The notes: generated from the letters alone by a model not told the origin. A stretch of 64,000 nt of DNA from Schistosoma haematobium (GCF_000699445.3 NC_067202.1:14909924-14973923); one strand, 5' to 3'; counted from the first letter of the stretch, positions 1 through 12,106 are shown. Numbers and translations: made by a program.

Positions 1-603
1 AGAAAGTAAAAGGTTACAGCAGGATCGCCACTGGCTTCTATTCTGAGCCATATCTGATAACGTCCCTAGCCACAGTGTAGCACCATCTCTCGGACCCCAA
101 CCAGAGAGTCGTGAAGGACCAACAGAAGCCAGTCCTCCATAGCTTTCTTTCACACCACGACACCATATCATGCACTGACCACCTCTCCGCTTCTTCCAAC
201 CAGTCCTAGAGTCGGCAAATAACGCACAACGAGGAATTCTCTGGGACGACATTCGGAGAACATGTTCAAGCCACCGAAGTCGGTGTTTCAAGATGGTGAC
301 ATCAATTGCATTATCATCTCTGTGCCCGAACACACGATGCCGAACCTCTGCATTACTGACATGGTGTTGCCACTGGATGCCAGCAATCCTTCGGAGACAG
401 CGATGATCGAACACAGAGAGTCGTCTAACGTCCTCAACTCGGAGAGACCAGGTTTCACAAGCATAGAGCAAAACTGCTCTCACCGACGCGTTGTAAATCC
501 GACCTTTTACAGCCAGATTAACATCACGAAGGCGCCAAAGGTGGCTCAGATTGGCATAAGCCGTTCTGGCTTTCACTATACGTGCATTTATCTCATCTTT
601 GTG
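1..603 (-). pseudogene. RTE family B LINE, reverse transcriptase C-terminal fragment (cut by window edge)
   Basis: Read on the minus strand, about 200 codons stay open from near 603 to the window start. They match the C-terminal part of the RT in the 1.5-4.4 kb element, including the LSHLWRLRDVNLAVKGR and LLYACETWSLRVEDVRRL stretches followed by a basic, Trp-rich tail. The fragment lacks the catalytic palm, so it is a 5'-truncated non-LTR copy. It abuts a (TA)n tract at 609, which probably marks a break point. The open frame suggests a moderately young copy. It cannot act alone. Confidence 0.75.
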
Positions 604-607
604 TTAG

Positions 608-608
<1 letters not shown>

Positions 609-676
<68 letters not shown>
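609..676. repeat. (TA)n microsatellite
   Basis: About 68 bp of pure TA dinucleotide directly at the truncated edge of the RTE fragment. A shorter (CT)n tract follows at about 721-738. Confidence 0.95.
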
Positions 677-678
<2 letters not shown>

Positions 679-1500
679 CACCAATCTGAATAGAGAGTAG
701 ATATAGCTGACTCGCCTTTTCTCTCTCTCTCTCTCTTACCAACCAATCAGGCGATGGAGTCATTTTCGTCTCTGCTCAAGGTCATTGGTCTCCATTGGGA
801 CTCACGCATTTCTAGCCTCAAGGTTGAGCCAATCAACTTATCGTGTCGAGGCTTTAATCTAGATCGAGACCAGTTCTCTTCTGTATATTACTGGGTAGGC
901 AGAATAAGGACGCATCACATTGCCTACAGGAGGTAACTTTTTATACTCGACACAGTTGAAGTACAGTGGTTGCGGCTTCTCACTAGAACTTGCTATGTTG
1001 TGATAAATATCAACTAAGGTTGAACTTTCACAATTGTCCTATCTGAAGTTATCGTCTATATTTTGTATAATCCTTAAGTACATAAACCATATAATCTTGT
1101 ATACTTCTACCTGTAAGCTCTTGTTTGACGCTTAAATTATTGTTATATTTTACCAATCATCTATTATTGTCCATTTATTACGGACCCACCACTCAGTCCG
1201 TCTCCACTTGTAGAGTGGTTGTACACATATTGTAATTTATTTCTGCTGGTGTGTAGCAAGGGTCTCGCTCTCTGTTATTGTATTAATGATTAATAAATTC
1301 GAACAGCATAATTAGACGCTATCTGTTTGCTGAGTTGTACTCTATTCTGGCTATCGGGAGAGAGTGCGTGAGAAAATTCATTTTAGAGCAATCATCGCTT
1401 AGCATTGCTCTCGACTGTTATCTCAGATTTATCGTGTCATTAGTTAACCGAAGGTCACTGGTACTATACAGACAATCTAAGTTAGTTAATCAACATTCGG
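677..1500. other. Intergenic stretch without a recognised gene
   Basis: No coding pattern recognised. At about 945-990 there is a short minus-strand scrap of SINE family A (the part reading gcttctcactagaact on the plus strand). The remainder is AT-rich and unassigned; the end may hold the 5' untranslated part of the RTE element that follows. Confidence 0.5.
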
Positions 1501-4435
1501 ACTAGATCAGTATAATTACTCTTTTTTTTAAGTCTCGTGCCATCGATGTGTGCTGCGTCTCCGAAACGCGCATACAGGATCCGAGTAGCGTTATTCATTT
1601 AACATCACCATGTCAAAATAAAGAACCAACTCGATTCACACTCCGTGTGTCTGGAAGCCCTGATGCTGCTTCTCGTGGCCTCGCCGGAGCAGGTATAGCA
1701 TTGAGTTCTAGGGCAGAACTAGCTAAGCGAAAGGGTAAGACACCTGGGTGGATCTTATAGCTTCGTGGCTCAAAGAACAGATAATGGCGACCGTCTGTTG
1801 CAGCTATGCTCAGATAACTGCCTGTTTCTTACAAATACTAACTTTAAGCATAAGGAAAAACATCTTTTAACATGACGACCCCCTAATTCGTCCCAACGTT
1901 GGACCCAAATAGATCACATCGCAATCAGCCACCGATGGAGGGGCTCGATAGAAGACTGTCGCTCATTCTGGAGCACATGCCTAGATTCAGATCATGATCT
2001 AGTACGAGCGCGTATTTGTCTGCCTCTTACTGGACGTAGGAAGGAAAGACGCTGCAAGGAAACCTCTTAGGGGCCTACTTAATACTAGTCGGGCTAAGAG
2101 TATATTTCAGGAACAACTAGGAAAACAGTTAGGCAGCCATGTATGTGATGCCCACCCCGAGGTAGCATGGAATGATATCCGAAATGCTGTGGTGATATCT
2201 GCTAGTACGGTAACCCGTAAGGTTAGGGAGCAACACTGGATCTCAGCAGCATCTATCGCACTGATAGATGCTCGGAAACTCATTCCACCTGACTCTGAAC
2301 ATAATAAAGAGCGGAGTCAACTTAAGCGCAAGCTGACAAGAAGCCTACGCAATGATCGCGAACAGTGGTGGGTAGCGAAAGCAAGAGAGATGGAAAAGGC
2401 AGCGGCAATAGGTAATAGCAAACAACTGTTCAGACTTGTTAAGGAAGCCGGTATTAGGAAACCGACTGTTAGCGAAACACTCTCAGAGAAAGATGGACAT
2501 ATTATACATTCTCAATCCAGGAGATTGGATCGATGGGGAGAACACTTTAGGGATCAGTTCAACTGGCCTTCAGTCACACTTCGGTTTCCCACGATCTCCA
2601 GTCAACCTGAATGGCAAGTTAATGTAGGTCCTCCGACTCTTTACGAAGTTGAGAAAGCTATATGAAATCTGAAGCAAGGGAGAGCAGCAGGCCCTGACAG
2701 GCTTACTCCTGAGATTTTTAAGGATGGTGGTCCAGTATTAGCAGTGAGATTAACTGAGGTCTTAGGTAGAATTTGGGAACTGGACGTAATCCCATCTGAC
2801 TGGTCTCAATCACTGATTGTGCCAGTCTATAAGAAAGGACAACAGCCCTCTTGTGACAATCACAGAGGAATCAGTTTGACTAATATAGTGTCTAAAATAT
2901 TAGCTTCAATAATTCTTCGACGCCTAACTAAAGCTCGTGAAGAGCAGACCAGAGAAAATCAGGCTGGTTTTCGACCTGGACGTGGTTGTATAGACCAGAT
3001 ATTCACACTACGTCAAGTCCTAGAACACAGACACACATTCAGACGCCCCACAATGGTAGTATTTCTCGACCTTAATGCGGCATTTGACTCTGTTGATCGT
3101 GAGGTTTTGTGGCAGTGTTTGTTATTGAAAGGAGTACCAAAGAAGTACATTAACCTTATAAAGGCTCTCTTCTCGAACACAACTGGTCAAGTAAGGGCTC
3201 ATGGCGAACTGTCATCAGAATTGATTACCTCAAGTGGTGATCGTCAGGGCTGTCCACTCTTTCCATTCTTGTTTGACTTTGCTGTTGGGGTGCTTTTAGA
3301 AATGACACTTTCCTTATCTAAATTTCCAGGGGTTGAACTTCTACCGGGAGATTCACTTTTTGACCTAGAATATGCCGATGACATAGTCCTGTTTGGTGAA
3401 GACGCTGACAAAATGCAGAGTCTTCTGACCACTATACGAAACAATACAAGCATGTACGGCATGCGACTCTCCCCCTCAAAATGCAAAATGTTGCTTCAGG
3501 ATTGGGTTGCATCGGCACTTGAACTAATGATATGGAGTGGAGAAGTTGGGCCTGTCGATCGCTTCACTTATCTTGGAAGTCTCATCAGCCCTTGTGGTTT
3601 GGTGTGTGACGAAATCTCAGCACGGATACAGAAGGCTCGACTAGCTTTTGCCAACTTGCGTCATTTATGGCGGAGGCGAGATATCCGTCTATCAACCAAA
3701 GGACGGGTTTACTGCGCAGCAGTTCGTTTCGTCCTACTTTACAGCAGTGAAACATGGCCGGTAAGAGTAGAGCATATTCGTAGTATTTGAACATAGGTGT
3801 CTTCAAAACATTGCTCGTATATCCAGGGATCATTGAGTAAGTAACGCATTTGTTAGGAACCGGGTACCAGTTAGGGATGGCAAATCAATTGATGAAGTAG
3901 TGAAAATTCATCAGTTGAGATGACTGGGACCCGTGTTACTTATGCCCAACCACCGACGTGCTGTGTTCAGTGGTATAGGAGTAGGTTGGAAGAAAGCTAG
4001 GGGCGGCCAGACCAAAACATGGCACAAGTTCATGAAGTCATTGACAAGAGGACTGAACCATGTTGGTAGGTGTAGACTACTTGGTTGGGATCTGCGAGAT
4101 GATAGCAATCGATGATAGAGACCTTGAATGACATGGCTCAAAATCGTTTGCAATGGCGCAAGTGCATCCACTCTTTGTGTTCTCCCAAATTACAATCTTC
4201 TGAGTTCTTCATGTCCCTTGTCTTTTCTCTTTCCAAATTTATTTCATTGTATTATACTCCTTGAATAACATCTTCAAGCCCTAATGTTTCCGATTACTGC
4301 TTATACTCTTACCACCTCTCCACTGTGGGATTTGAATCGACAAGTGCATCTGTGTGCTTATGTGGTGTGGCAACTCGAACTGATGTACGTACGTATGAAG
4401 TTCTACGTTGTTACTGACTGACTGACTGACTGACC
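1500..4435 (+). mobile_element. RTE family B LINE, nearly full-length but defective
   Basis: Non-LTR retrotransposon with endonuclease then reverse transcriptase. The endonuclease part (1540-2040) is broken by deletion and frameshift, but its C-terminal TQIDHIAISHRW and DSDHDLVRARI motifs (SDH catalytic region) are visible. The RT part spans 2189-3790. The C-terminal tail continues in shifted frames to about 4190. The 3' UTR ends in an (ACTG)n tail at about 4412-4433, a simple-repeat tail typical of the RTE clade. It belongs to a different family from the 29-32 kb element. The clade is inferred from domain order and tail; the exact family name is not claimed. Confidence 0.8.
2189..3790 (+). 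pseudogene. RTE family B reverse transcriptase with in-frame stop
   Basis: One reading frame covers 2189-3790 and is interrupted by a single TGA at 2663-2665, in a position where related copies read through between ..EVEKAI and NLKQGRAAGPD. RT signatures in order: AAGPDRLTPEIF, QAGFRPGRGCIDQIF, FLDLNAAFDSVDRE, GDRQGCPLFPFLF and the catalytic YADD in LEYADDIVLFGE, then FTYLGSLISPCG and LLYSSETWPVR. The palm domain is otherwise intact, so this copy died late. The frame closes at 3790, before the normal C-terminal tail, which persists in pieces to 4190. Confidence 0.85.
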
Positions 4436-4729
4436 TTGTAATCTAATCTCATGTGTCCTAAATGAATAGCAAGAAAATCTGTTTATTTTCAACGACACAT
4501 CAGAACTCCTGGAATTTACTCTCGAAGTTAGTAAGGAATGAGTACTCTCGTACTAGGAATTGCAATGCTATAATTAATTAACGATGTTTTTTTTCTACAA
4601 CTTCCTCTATACAAATGTACCGTATTGATTTTAGACTGTTATTATCGAAAAAAAGAATCACAACATACTACTATTTAATTAAAACATTTTATTTCTACAT
4701 TTCTTTTTTAATGATTAGTAATTATCATG
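4436..4729. other. AT-rich spacer
   Basis: No gene or recognised repeat unit seen between the RTE tail and the SINE that begins near 4730. Confidence 0.4.
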
Positions 4730-5035
4730 GATCGTGGATGTTCACTGCTGAAGAGTCTCACACTAGGACGAATGCTTCCAAGTTTTCTATGATGGTGGCG
4801 CGATTTCGTGGATTGGTTGAAGTTAGACAATAATACCGTTGGATGCTGGCTCAGCGGTTAAGTGGTTAAGCGCTCGCGCGCGGGACTGATAGGTCCTGGT
4901 TTCATATCTTTTTTTTTGGGGGGGGTTGATGATATGCACTGCTGAGGAGTCCCATACTAGGACGAAACGGCCGTCCAGTGCTTCCAGATTTTACATGGTG
5001 TTCTAGCTTCAGTTGATTCATGATTTCAACTATTG
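4730..5035 (+). mobile_element. Hammerhead SINE family A copy
   Basis: tRNA-derived unit: an A-box-like segment ctcagcggttaagtggttaa (about 4850-4870), a damaged B-box region (about 4888-4907, followed by a T/G homopolymer run), a hammerhead ribozyme, then the family 3' tail. A decayed partial ribozyme from an overlapping older unit lies at 4739-4770, so two units may be stacked head to tail. Confidence 0.8.
4936..4981 (+). ncRNA. Hammerhead ribozyme motif, intact core
   Basis: Stem I GCACTG (4936-4941) pairs exactly with CAGTGC (4976-4981). Core CTGAGGA (4942-4948) fits CUGANGA with G at the free position 7. Stem II is GTCC/GGAC with loop CATACTA. GAA (4964-4966) is followed by the short stem III in ACGGCCGT. 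The predicted cleavage site is after C4975. Every conserved core position is present, so self-cleavage is plausible; activity is inferred, not shown. Confidence 0.8.
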
Positions 5036-5172
5036 AAATAATACACGTATCTCATATTTTTCCTGATATAATAATGTATTAATAAACATTTAAATTTCAG
5101 GTATTTAATCGTTGAATTATAGTACAATAGAATTTACATGAACTGCAATGAAGACATTACAAACAAAGATGA

Positions 5173-5335
5173 ATAGTGCTTAGCAGTAGAATCCAAAATG
5201 CATGTTTCGTCCTATTTAGCACCCGTCAGTTGGATGTAGCTGCATCTCACAGTTGTAGTTCACTTCGGAACTCGAACTTAATACTGTTTGCTTCAAACAA
5301 CATCGTGTTATCCACTTAGCTATTAAGTTCTGATA
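5173..5335 (-). mobile_element. Sm-alpha-like SINE (family B), decayed
   Basis: Minus-strand copy with a tRNA-like head (about 5265-5330) and a hammerhead relic at about 5190-5235. The ribozyme core reads CTGACGG, with conserved A9 changed to G, so it should be inactive. Confidence 0.7.
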
Positions 5336-5637
5336 ACTACAATTAACACAGTTTTATCTTAGTAATTTTTGATTACTTTAATTAAACACTTTGTTTGTGT
5401 GTATTTCTATGACTTCATTTATTTCATGTTTTTTTTTTAATTAACAGTTCATTCCAAAATCATTCAGAAAAACGTCGTAGCTGAATAGCAACAATAACAA
5501 GAACAACAACACAAACTCAATCGATTTATATAATTTATACATTTACATTTAATTAGAACTAGTTTAAGACGTCTGATCATATGATTTGTTCTATTTGAGT
5601 AAATATTAATTTAATAGTTGAATTCACAAGTCAATTG

Positions 5638-5872
5638 AAGCTAGACCACCATGGAAAACATGGAAGTATTGGACGACCGTTTCGTCCTAGTATGGGACTT
5701 CTCAGCAGTGTACACCCGTGGTCCCGCCCCACGAGATTAGGACCCAGGACTTATCGATCTTGCTAGAGAACGTTTAACTTCTAAACCACTGAGCTGTCTG
5801 GTATTCAATGGTATTGATGTCTAACTTCAACCAATCTACGGAATTACATCACCGTCCACCATTTTTATAAGT
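5638..5872 (-). mobile_element. Hammerhead SINE family A copy, ribozyme mutated
   Basis: Minus-strand copy containing the A/B-box tRNA-like region (about 5730-5815) and the tail segment. The ribozyme at about 5668-5715 reads CTGAGAA, losing conserved G8, and stem I is also degraded. Confidence 0.75.
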
Positions 5873-6355
5873 GAGTTACTATCTCACAACAGACCGTGTT
5901 GAACTCCACCGAGTATATATTACTTAATTGAAGATAACTATTGTTATTAGTAGTCTCTATTAACATTCGATTTAATTCTATGGTAAAACTAAACTAATAA
6001 GTATGAACCAATCGGGAATGAGCAATTTGTGTCAAATTTACGATGCATATATCAATGCTATATGTCAATGTGTGAGGTTATTCAACCGGCTTTCAATGTT
6101 CGAAAAGTATGTGATATATGGAGTTTTCGGATATTTTTCTGTTTATTTAAGGGTTAAGTGTTGATTGTATATTTAAATGTAGATTTCATTGGTAATTTCA
6201 TGAGAGGCACTGTCATTCATTACATTTTCAATTTTGCATCTGGTAACATTGAGATACACTACCATGACCTGTTGTCCATAGCAGATAAATGTGGATAGTT
6301 TGAATGAAATCTTCAATTACACTCCTATATGTAACACATTTATTGAATAAACAGA
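5873..6355. other. Unassigned AT-rich stretch
   Basis: No coding sequence or recognised repeat core seen. Confidence 0.4.
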
Positions 6356-6356
6356 A

Positions 6357-6730
6357 AGTCAGTTAGTAACAACGTAGAACTTCGTACGTACGTACATCAG
6401 TTCGAGTTGCCACACCACATTAACACACAGATGCACTTGTCGATTCAAATCCCACAGTGGAGAGGTGGTAAGAGTATAAGCAGTAATCGGAAATATTAGG
6501 GCTTGAAGATGTTATTCAAGGAGAACGATCAAGTGAAATAAATTTGGAAAGAGATAAAAACAAGGGTCATGAAGAATTCAGAAGATTAGAATTTGGGAGA
6601 ACACAAAGAATGGATGCACCTGCGCCATTGCAAACGATTTTAAGCTATGTCATTCAAGATTTCTAACCGTCGGTTGCTATCATCTCGCAGATCCCAACCA
6701 GGTAGTCTACACCTACCAACATGGCTCAGT
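6357..6730 (-). mobile_element. RTE family B, 3' end only
   Basis: Reverse complement of about 4045-4435, including the last codons of the LINE and its 3' UTR beginning at the (ACTG)n-type tail end. It is a 5'-truncated copy, the usual outcome of incomplete reverse transcription. Confidence 0.75.
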
Positions 6731-7189
6731 CTGAAAATGTTTTATACTATACACTTATAGATTACTATAAAAAGAAAGGATAACTTCAGATAATCGAATA
6801 TAGATGATTAGTTTAAATGACGAGAAAGTTACTAAGTGCTCAAGGTTAAGCTAGGAAATAGGATTTCTAATTCGGATCTAGGGCTAAATTTTAACTTTTG
6901 CCAAAAATTCTTTATTCTGTATTTTAATCCTAAAATCTAAATTAGTTATTCATATTCACTGTCTTTTGATTGGCTGAATAAACCAAGTATTTGTCAGGGT
7001 CATCTTGAAGAATCGCTCCAACTCCACCCTGAAGGATCATCCTTACCGGTTCTATGATAATGTTTCGAGATTTCGATCATTTTAAGTAGGTATGTGGTAA
7101 TTGTACTAATTAATGATTCCTTTGTACTTGGTTGCGCGTTTATTACCAGTTTCAAATATGATATATATAGTTGTGCTCATCAAACTCCG

Positions 7190-7300
7190 CCTGTATCTCT
7201 TCTAAAGTTACTACCGATCGCAAGCCCGTGTAAAGGAGGAGCGTTGGGTATGGGGTCGGCAACCCCATACTGTAGAAAACAACATTACTAAAAAATGAAA
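7190..7300 (+). mobile_element. RTE family A 5' UTR fragment
   Basis: Carries the GC-rich leader motif of family A (caagcccgtgtaaaggagga, ggtcggcaaccccatac). Only the leader is present. A second leader copy follows in the opposite orientation at 7400-7533. Confidence 0.6.
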
Positions 7301-7399
7301 ACCAGTTGTGTTCATCTAGTTCTATCTATCATAAATTGAACCATTCTGAGAAGTCTTAATTAGCAAATCAATTGGATTTCTTCTGATTATCGTAAATGC

Positions 7400-8115
7400 T
7401 TTGAATTATTTTTTTCTGGTTAGCACTTTTTTAGCGAGTTAGTTTTCTACGGAATGGGGTCGTTAACCCTATGCTCGACCCTCCTCCTTTACTCGGGCTT
7501 CGGACCGGCAGTAACTCTAGAAGGGCTACAGGAGGATCAGATGCAGACGTAAAGGCGAGGATTGGCAGAGTAAGGGTTGCATTCCTACAATCGAAGAACA
7601 TATGGAACTCAAAACAACTTTCAACCAATATCAAAGTGAGAATCTTCAATAAGAACGTCAAGGCAGTTAGTTCTACTGTACGGAGCTAAAACTCGGAGAA
7701 CTAAGACAACCATTATCAAGAAGGTACAATTGTTTATAAATAGTTATCTACGTAAGATAATCAACGTCCATTGGCCGGATACCCTCAGCAACAGCCCACT
7801 ATGAGAGAGAGCAAACCAGCTTCCAGATGAAGAGGAAATTAGGAATAGACGATGGAAATGGATAGGACATACATTACGCAAATCATCAAACTGCATCACA
7901 AAGCAAGACCTAACTTGGAATCCTGAATGGAAGGCGGAAATGTGGAATGCCAAAGAACACATTACGTTGAGAAATAGAAGCAAATATGAAAAGGATGAAT
8001 AACAACTGGAAGAAGTTTGAAAGGATTACCCAGGACAGAGTTGGATAGAGAGTGTTGGTGGGCGGCTTATGCTCTCTCATGAGGAGTAACAGGTGTAAGT
8101 GTAAATAAGTAATTA
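7400..8115 (+). mobile_element. RTE family A copy with inverted 5' leader joined to sense 3' part
   Basis: At 7400-7533 the family A leader reads antisense (cctcctcctttactcgggct). It joins directly at about 7534 to the sense RT C-terminal region ([20 protein letters not shown], then AKTRRTK-like text in broken frames), which runs to a gtaagtgtaaataagtaa tail at about 8092-8115. The inverted-5'/sense-3' arrangement is the classic product of twin priming. All frames are broken. Confidence 0.7.
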
Positions 8116-8319
8116 TCATAAGTTATCACTAATTTTGACCAATTACTCCTTTACTAATCTATCACACCATTATTATTATTATCTGTTCTACTATAATCAC
8201 ATCGAAATTTTATGACATGGTCAACCATATCTTCCTTTTTTTTAAAGAAAAATCTATGCCTGAATATTCAAAGGAAGATAATTTGATAGTAATATCTCTA
8301 GTCTGGAAACTAGGTCAAT

Positions 8320-8480
8320 ATTTAAGTTTATCTGTTTGTCTATCTATCTATGTATCTATCCAACTATTTATCTCTGTCTATACATATATTGTCGATTATC
8401 TTCACATAGAAACACACACAACCACCCACCCACCCACCTACACGTATATATGGTGGTGTATCCATATGTACTTGTCTAGA
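8320..8480. repeat. Low-complexity TATC/CA-rich tract
   Basis: Imperfect tatc and cac/ccac repeats and (ta)n pieces. Open frames across it are low-complexity artefacts. Confidence 0.6.
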
Positions 8481-8849
8481 ATATATGTATATATGTATAT
8501 AGAAATGAAATTCAGTTTACTTATAGACAGATCATTTATTGTTATTAAACTAGTCGAACAATAAACTTCATAAATGATCATTGTACAGACACATATATCT
8601 ATTCTATTGAATTGTGGTACAAGGATACATTTAAGCAATGGCCTGGATTTCGACATTATCATTTTGATTCATTAATGATATAGATACTATGAAATAATCT
8701 ATATCGTATTGTAAATGATTAGATAATAAAACTTTATATGAAATATTGATCAAAATGATAGATTATAGTTAATCAGTTATCATGTAGAGAACTAGGCACT
8801 TTTATATATGTATTAGTTCAAGTTGATATACTTTATGTTCTATTTGATC

Positions 8850-9226
8850 GTCACTGATTGCTGTGCTGGAAAAGAACCACTGATCACTTATAGTCGGAAC
8901 GAGGGACCACGGTATAAGTGAAGATTTATTGATCCACAAAACACAACAACGACGATGACAACTCTAGTAGGAAATGCGCTCATTTATATATTGATTGTAC
9001 ACCCATTTTGATTAATAATTAAGATGAAATCACATATTCAGTTATAACAAATCACTTACTGAGCATACATAGTTCATGTCAATGGAATATAAGAATATCT
9101 CGCATATTATACAGAAGAGAATATCATACTGGGATAACAGTAACAAATACTCCATTGAGTAATCATTCCATTGAATCAAAATGGAATTCATGTTGAATAA
9201 AACTCATAATCAAAAGACTAGTATTT
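8850..9226 (-). mobile_element. Penelope-like element terminal (pLTR-type) region
   Basis: Minus-strand segment following the RT fragment. The same segment recurs on the plus strand at 48.46-48.87 kb (shared landmarks: ttccattttgattcaatgga, attattaatcaaaatg, aataaatcttcacttata). Recurrence without coding sequence identifies it as the terminal repeat of the element. Confidence 0.65.
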
Positions 9227-9266
9227 GAACGAAGAATATTCTTTTCGATAAATTCTCATCAGGTTC
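9227..9266 (-). ncRNA. Hammerhead motif of Penelope-like element
   Basis: On the minus strand: GAAC, core CTGATGA, a short GAATTTATC stem-loop II, GAA, self-complementary AAGAATATTCTT as stem III, C17, then GTTC closing stem I. Hammerhead motifs are established components of Penelope-like elements. Stem II is only two pairs, so activity may be weak. Confidence 0.7.
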
Positions 9267-9980
9267 TCTACAATTATATATCCAAATTATTAATCCGAAA
9301 AAATGGCCAGGAAACGATCCATCCGCTCTCTTAGTCAAGAGAACGTCCAAAAAAGCTATTCGGCCATCACTCTCTTCTTCAGATGTAAACTGAATGACCT
9401 CTTGCGGCGACGTATTATCTTTACAGAGGATGAACGTGTCATCTATGTATCTACAGTAAAATGTGAAGTTTTGAACAATCTTTTTTATTGGACCATTTTC
9501 TAATTTGGCTAGAAAAATATCAGCTAGTATAGGGCCTAGTGGTGAACCCATTACAACACCATCTGTTTGTCTATATATTTCTCCGTTGAGCTTGAAATCC
9601 ACATTCATGGTACATTTGAGTAATAACTCTTTCACGACATTAATAGGAACTGTAGTTTTAATTTCATTTTCAATCAGCTGTTCACCTACATATTTTACAG
9701 TCTTTATGAATGGGACGTTTGTGAATAACGATGTTACATCCAATGACGTCATCTTTAGTCCAAACGTATTTGCATTTTTGATTTTATCAACAAATTGGAA
9801 CACATCATTAACACTATATTTTACAAACTTTTCGTGGAGAGGTTTCAATACAGTTACCAACCACTTAGCTACAGTATAGTAAGGAGAGTTATACATATCT
9901 AAAATAGGTCTTAATGGGACCCCCGGTTTGTGCACCTTTGGCAATCCATACAATCTCGGCAGATTGGATATATCATTGTA
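9227..9980 (-). pseudogene. Penelope-like reverse transcriptase fragment
   Basis: About 240 codons of RT. Motifs: YGLPKVHKPGVPLRPILD, TSLDVTSLFTNVP, GVVMGSPLGPILADIFLAKL and the catalytic YIDD in CRYIDDTFIL, the signature set of Penelope-like RTs. The frame opens before 9953 (FYNDISNLPRL is readable up to about 9976) and runs at its C-terminal end straight into the hammerhead sequence (..NCREPDENLSKRIFF). No GIY-YIG endonuclease follows here. The fragment is therefore cut at both ends, each end by a copy of the hammerhead segment, in opposite orientations. Confidence 0.8.
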
Positions 9981-10020
9981 GAACCTGATGAGAATTTATC
10001 GAAAAGAATATTCTTCGTTC
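9981..10020 (+). ncRNA. Second Penelope-type hammerhead motif, opposite orientation
   Basis: Same sequence as the motif at 9227-9266 but on the plus strand: GAAC (9981-9984), CTGATGA (9985-9991), GAA (10001-10003), stem III AAGAATATTCTT (10004-10015), C10016, GTTC (10017-10020). The resemblance to the terminal region ends about 15 bases further on. Confidence 0.7.
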
Positions 10021-10034
10021 AAATACTAGTCTTT

Positions 10035-11865
10035 TAATATGACGGGGATCTTTAAACGATTAAAACTCATAATCGATAAATCAATCGAATTGTGACTATT
10101 CTTTCCATCATATCAAGCAATAATTAATGTACTGGGTATAACTCGGGTCCTAACACTTTATTAATACAACAAGATGAACAGTGAATTGATTGAAGTAATT
10201 ACTTCAATGGTAGTAATATTATAAAAGAAAGGATATAATATTAGGGAGAAAGAATTAGTTGATAGTGTTATATACAGATAAGAATAATGAATGGTAACTT
10301 TTGGGATCCATTTATGGATCGATACGATAGGTATAGTTTTATCGTATAATTGTTAAGTAACTAAACTATTCATATTTGTCTTCTTCTCATTATGAGCATT
10401 ATTTTGACCTATGAACTATTATTATACGATTTACCATTCTTGAATTATGCCCTGTCTATTATTCGTCACTGCCTCTCACATTCACAGCCACTTTTGGTTA
10501 AATCTTGTACAAATGTTGTTTCCTATTTTATTGGTACGATGTGGTCTGTCTGGTTGGTATATAAACCCAATATGTTTGAAATATATGCTTCATATCGTGG
10601 AGTCTGAGATTGATGTTCTGAACTTAACAGGTAAGACTAGGAATGAAGCAGGACCGATAAAGACTATAGACTGCTCGTACAGGTTTTGTGAGTTATTGGT
10701 TCGGTCGATAATTTACTGTGTTCTAATTGGTGGTATCATTACGTTATACATTGATAAGGGCAAAAAACCACAAGTTATAACAGGTATAAAGGAAGATATA
10801 AAGCAATTTTAATCCCATGATTTAAGGGAAGACAAAGAATGTATACACCTACACTATTATGATTGATTCTGAGACATATTACCCAGTCTCCAACCATTGG
10901 TTAAGATAGTTTACTCGGACTATAAAGGATTGGATAGTTATTTTCTCCTAGTTTCAAACTCTATAGCATTAAACACTTAGCATTTCGCATAAGATCAAAT
11001 TAGGTTTTATGTTTAACTGAATATCATTGAGCTATTAGGTCGAATTCTAGTGGTTCACATCTAGTCAATTGATTACTAGATTTTAAGTAAGACATTGGGA
11101 TTGTAAGATCAATTAATTGGGGGAGATAAGTATGAACTTCTTCCATGATACTATAACTTAGACTCTATAAAAATGGAAAATGTAGAGCATTATATACTTC
11201 CTATTCAGTAGTTCATTGGAATATGCTTTATTTGTGAGTTCACAAAATGGAGAAAACTTCGAAAGTATTCAGATATGTGATGTATGGGCGAGAATGATAA
11301 TAACTGGTTGTCTGCTTAGTCAAAAATGCAGATAGTCTGACAAGTGTCAGATGAGTTATATATTCCCTTATCCTTATTATCACTTATTATTGATTGTTTA
11401 TTGTTGTTGGATTGTGTCGGGCTTTAGTGTGGAAATATATTTACGTTGTAGTCAGGCTAATCAAGTGTCATTGATTTGAGTTGTGTTGACGTCCTGTAGA
11501 ACAGACACTGGAAGGGAATCTAGTGTAGATATTCGGTCTAAGGTGAATTAACGTCGCATACGTGTAAATGTGGGAAACTAATCGTTATAACATTAGACGA
11601 AGTAAAACTGAGCGTTATAACAATATGATAATTTGATGGAGAATTCAATACGTATAAAACATAATATTGTAAACAAATTTTACGATGAAAGATTAGAATT
11701 AATACTTTAATGCATTCCTACATTGATCTATTCACAAGTGATCCAATTACAGTTTAATCCAATACAATTCAGTGAACAGGATTGAACATACTGTATTTGA
11801 AATTTGTGAAAGAGGCGAGGAATAATGTACGGACTAACATATCACATTTATGAGATGGTGGAGAA
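10035..11865. other. No recognised gene; possible repeat with TATA box
   Basis: Around 10450-10800 the text (including ggtatataaacccaatatg) looks promoter- or LTR-like, and the open frames over it do not look coding. The rest is AT-rich with no identifiable gene. Confidence 0.35.
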
Positions 11866-11867
11866 GA

Positions 11868-12106
11868 TTTGTAGCTCAGGTGGATAGTTTTGGTGGGGTT
11901 TTGTTCTCTGAGCTGGATGGTTTGGTCGTGGAGCTTTCATCGTTCTTCTGAACGACATCATTAGCACAAACTTCAGATAGAAGTGAAGCGTTCGAATTTC
12001 TCCATATGTGTTTCACAGCTTGTTCTGTGTACCTCGATGTTGATTGGTTCTTATTGATCTTAAATTTATCATTGTTTACTTCTTTGTTTTGGTTGTGTCT
12101 CACATT
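11868..12106 (-). repeat. Dispersed repeat with C-terminal coding remnant
   Basis: The minus strand encodes an acidic, Ser/Thr-rich C-terminus ending in ..CANDVVQKNDESSTTKPSSS and a stop. Parts of the same segment recur at 33.58-33.79 kb (as a palindrome) and 54.57-54.67 kb, so it is a dispersed element and not a host gene. The family was not identified. Confidence 0.55.

Noticed and set aside
262..693. 143-codon plus-strand ORF ending in alternating Ile-Tyr
   Set aside because: It is antisense to an RTE reverse transcriptase fragment and runs through the (TA)n tract.
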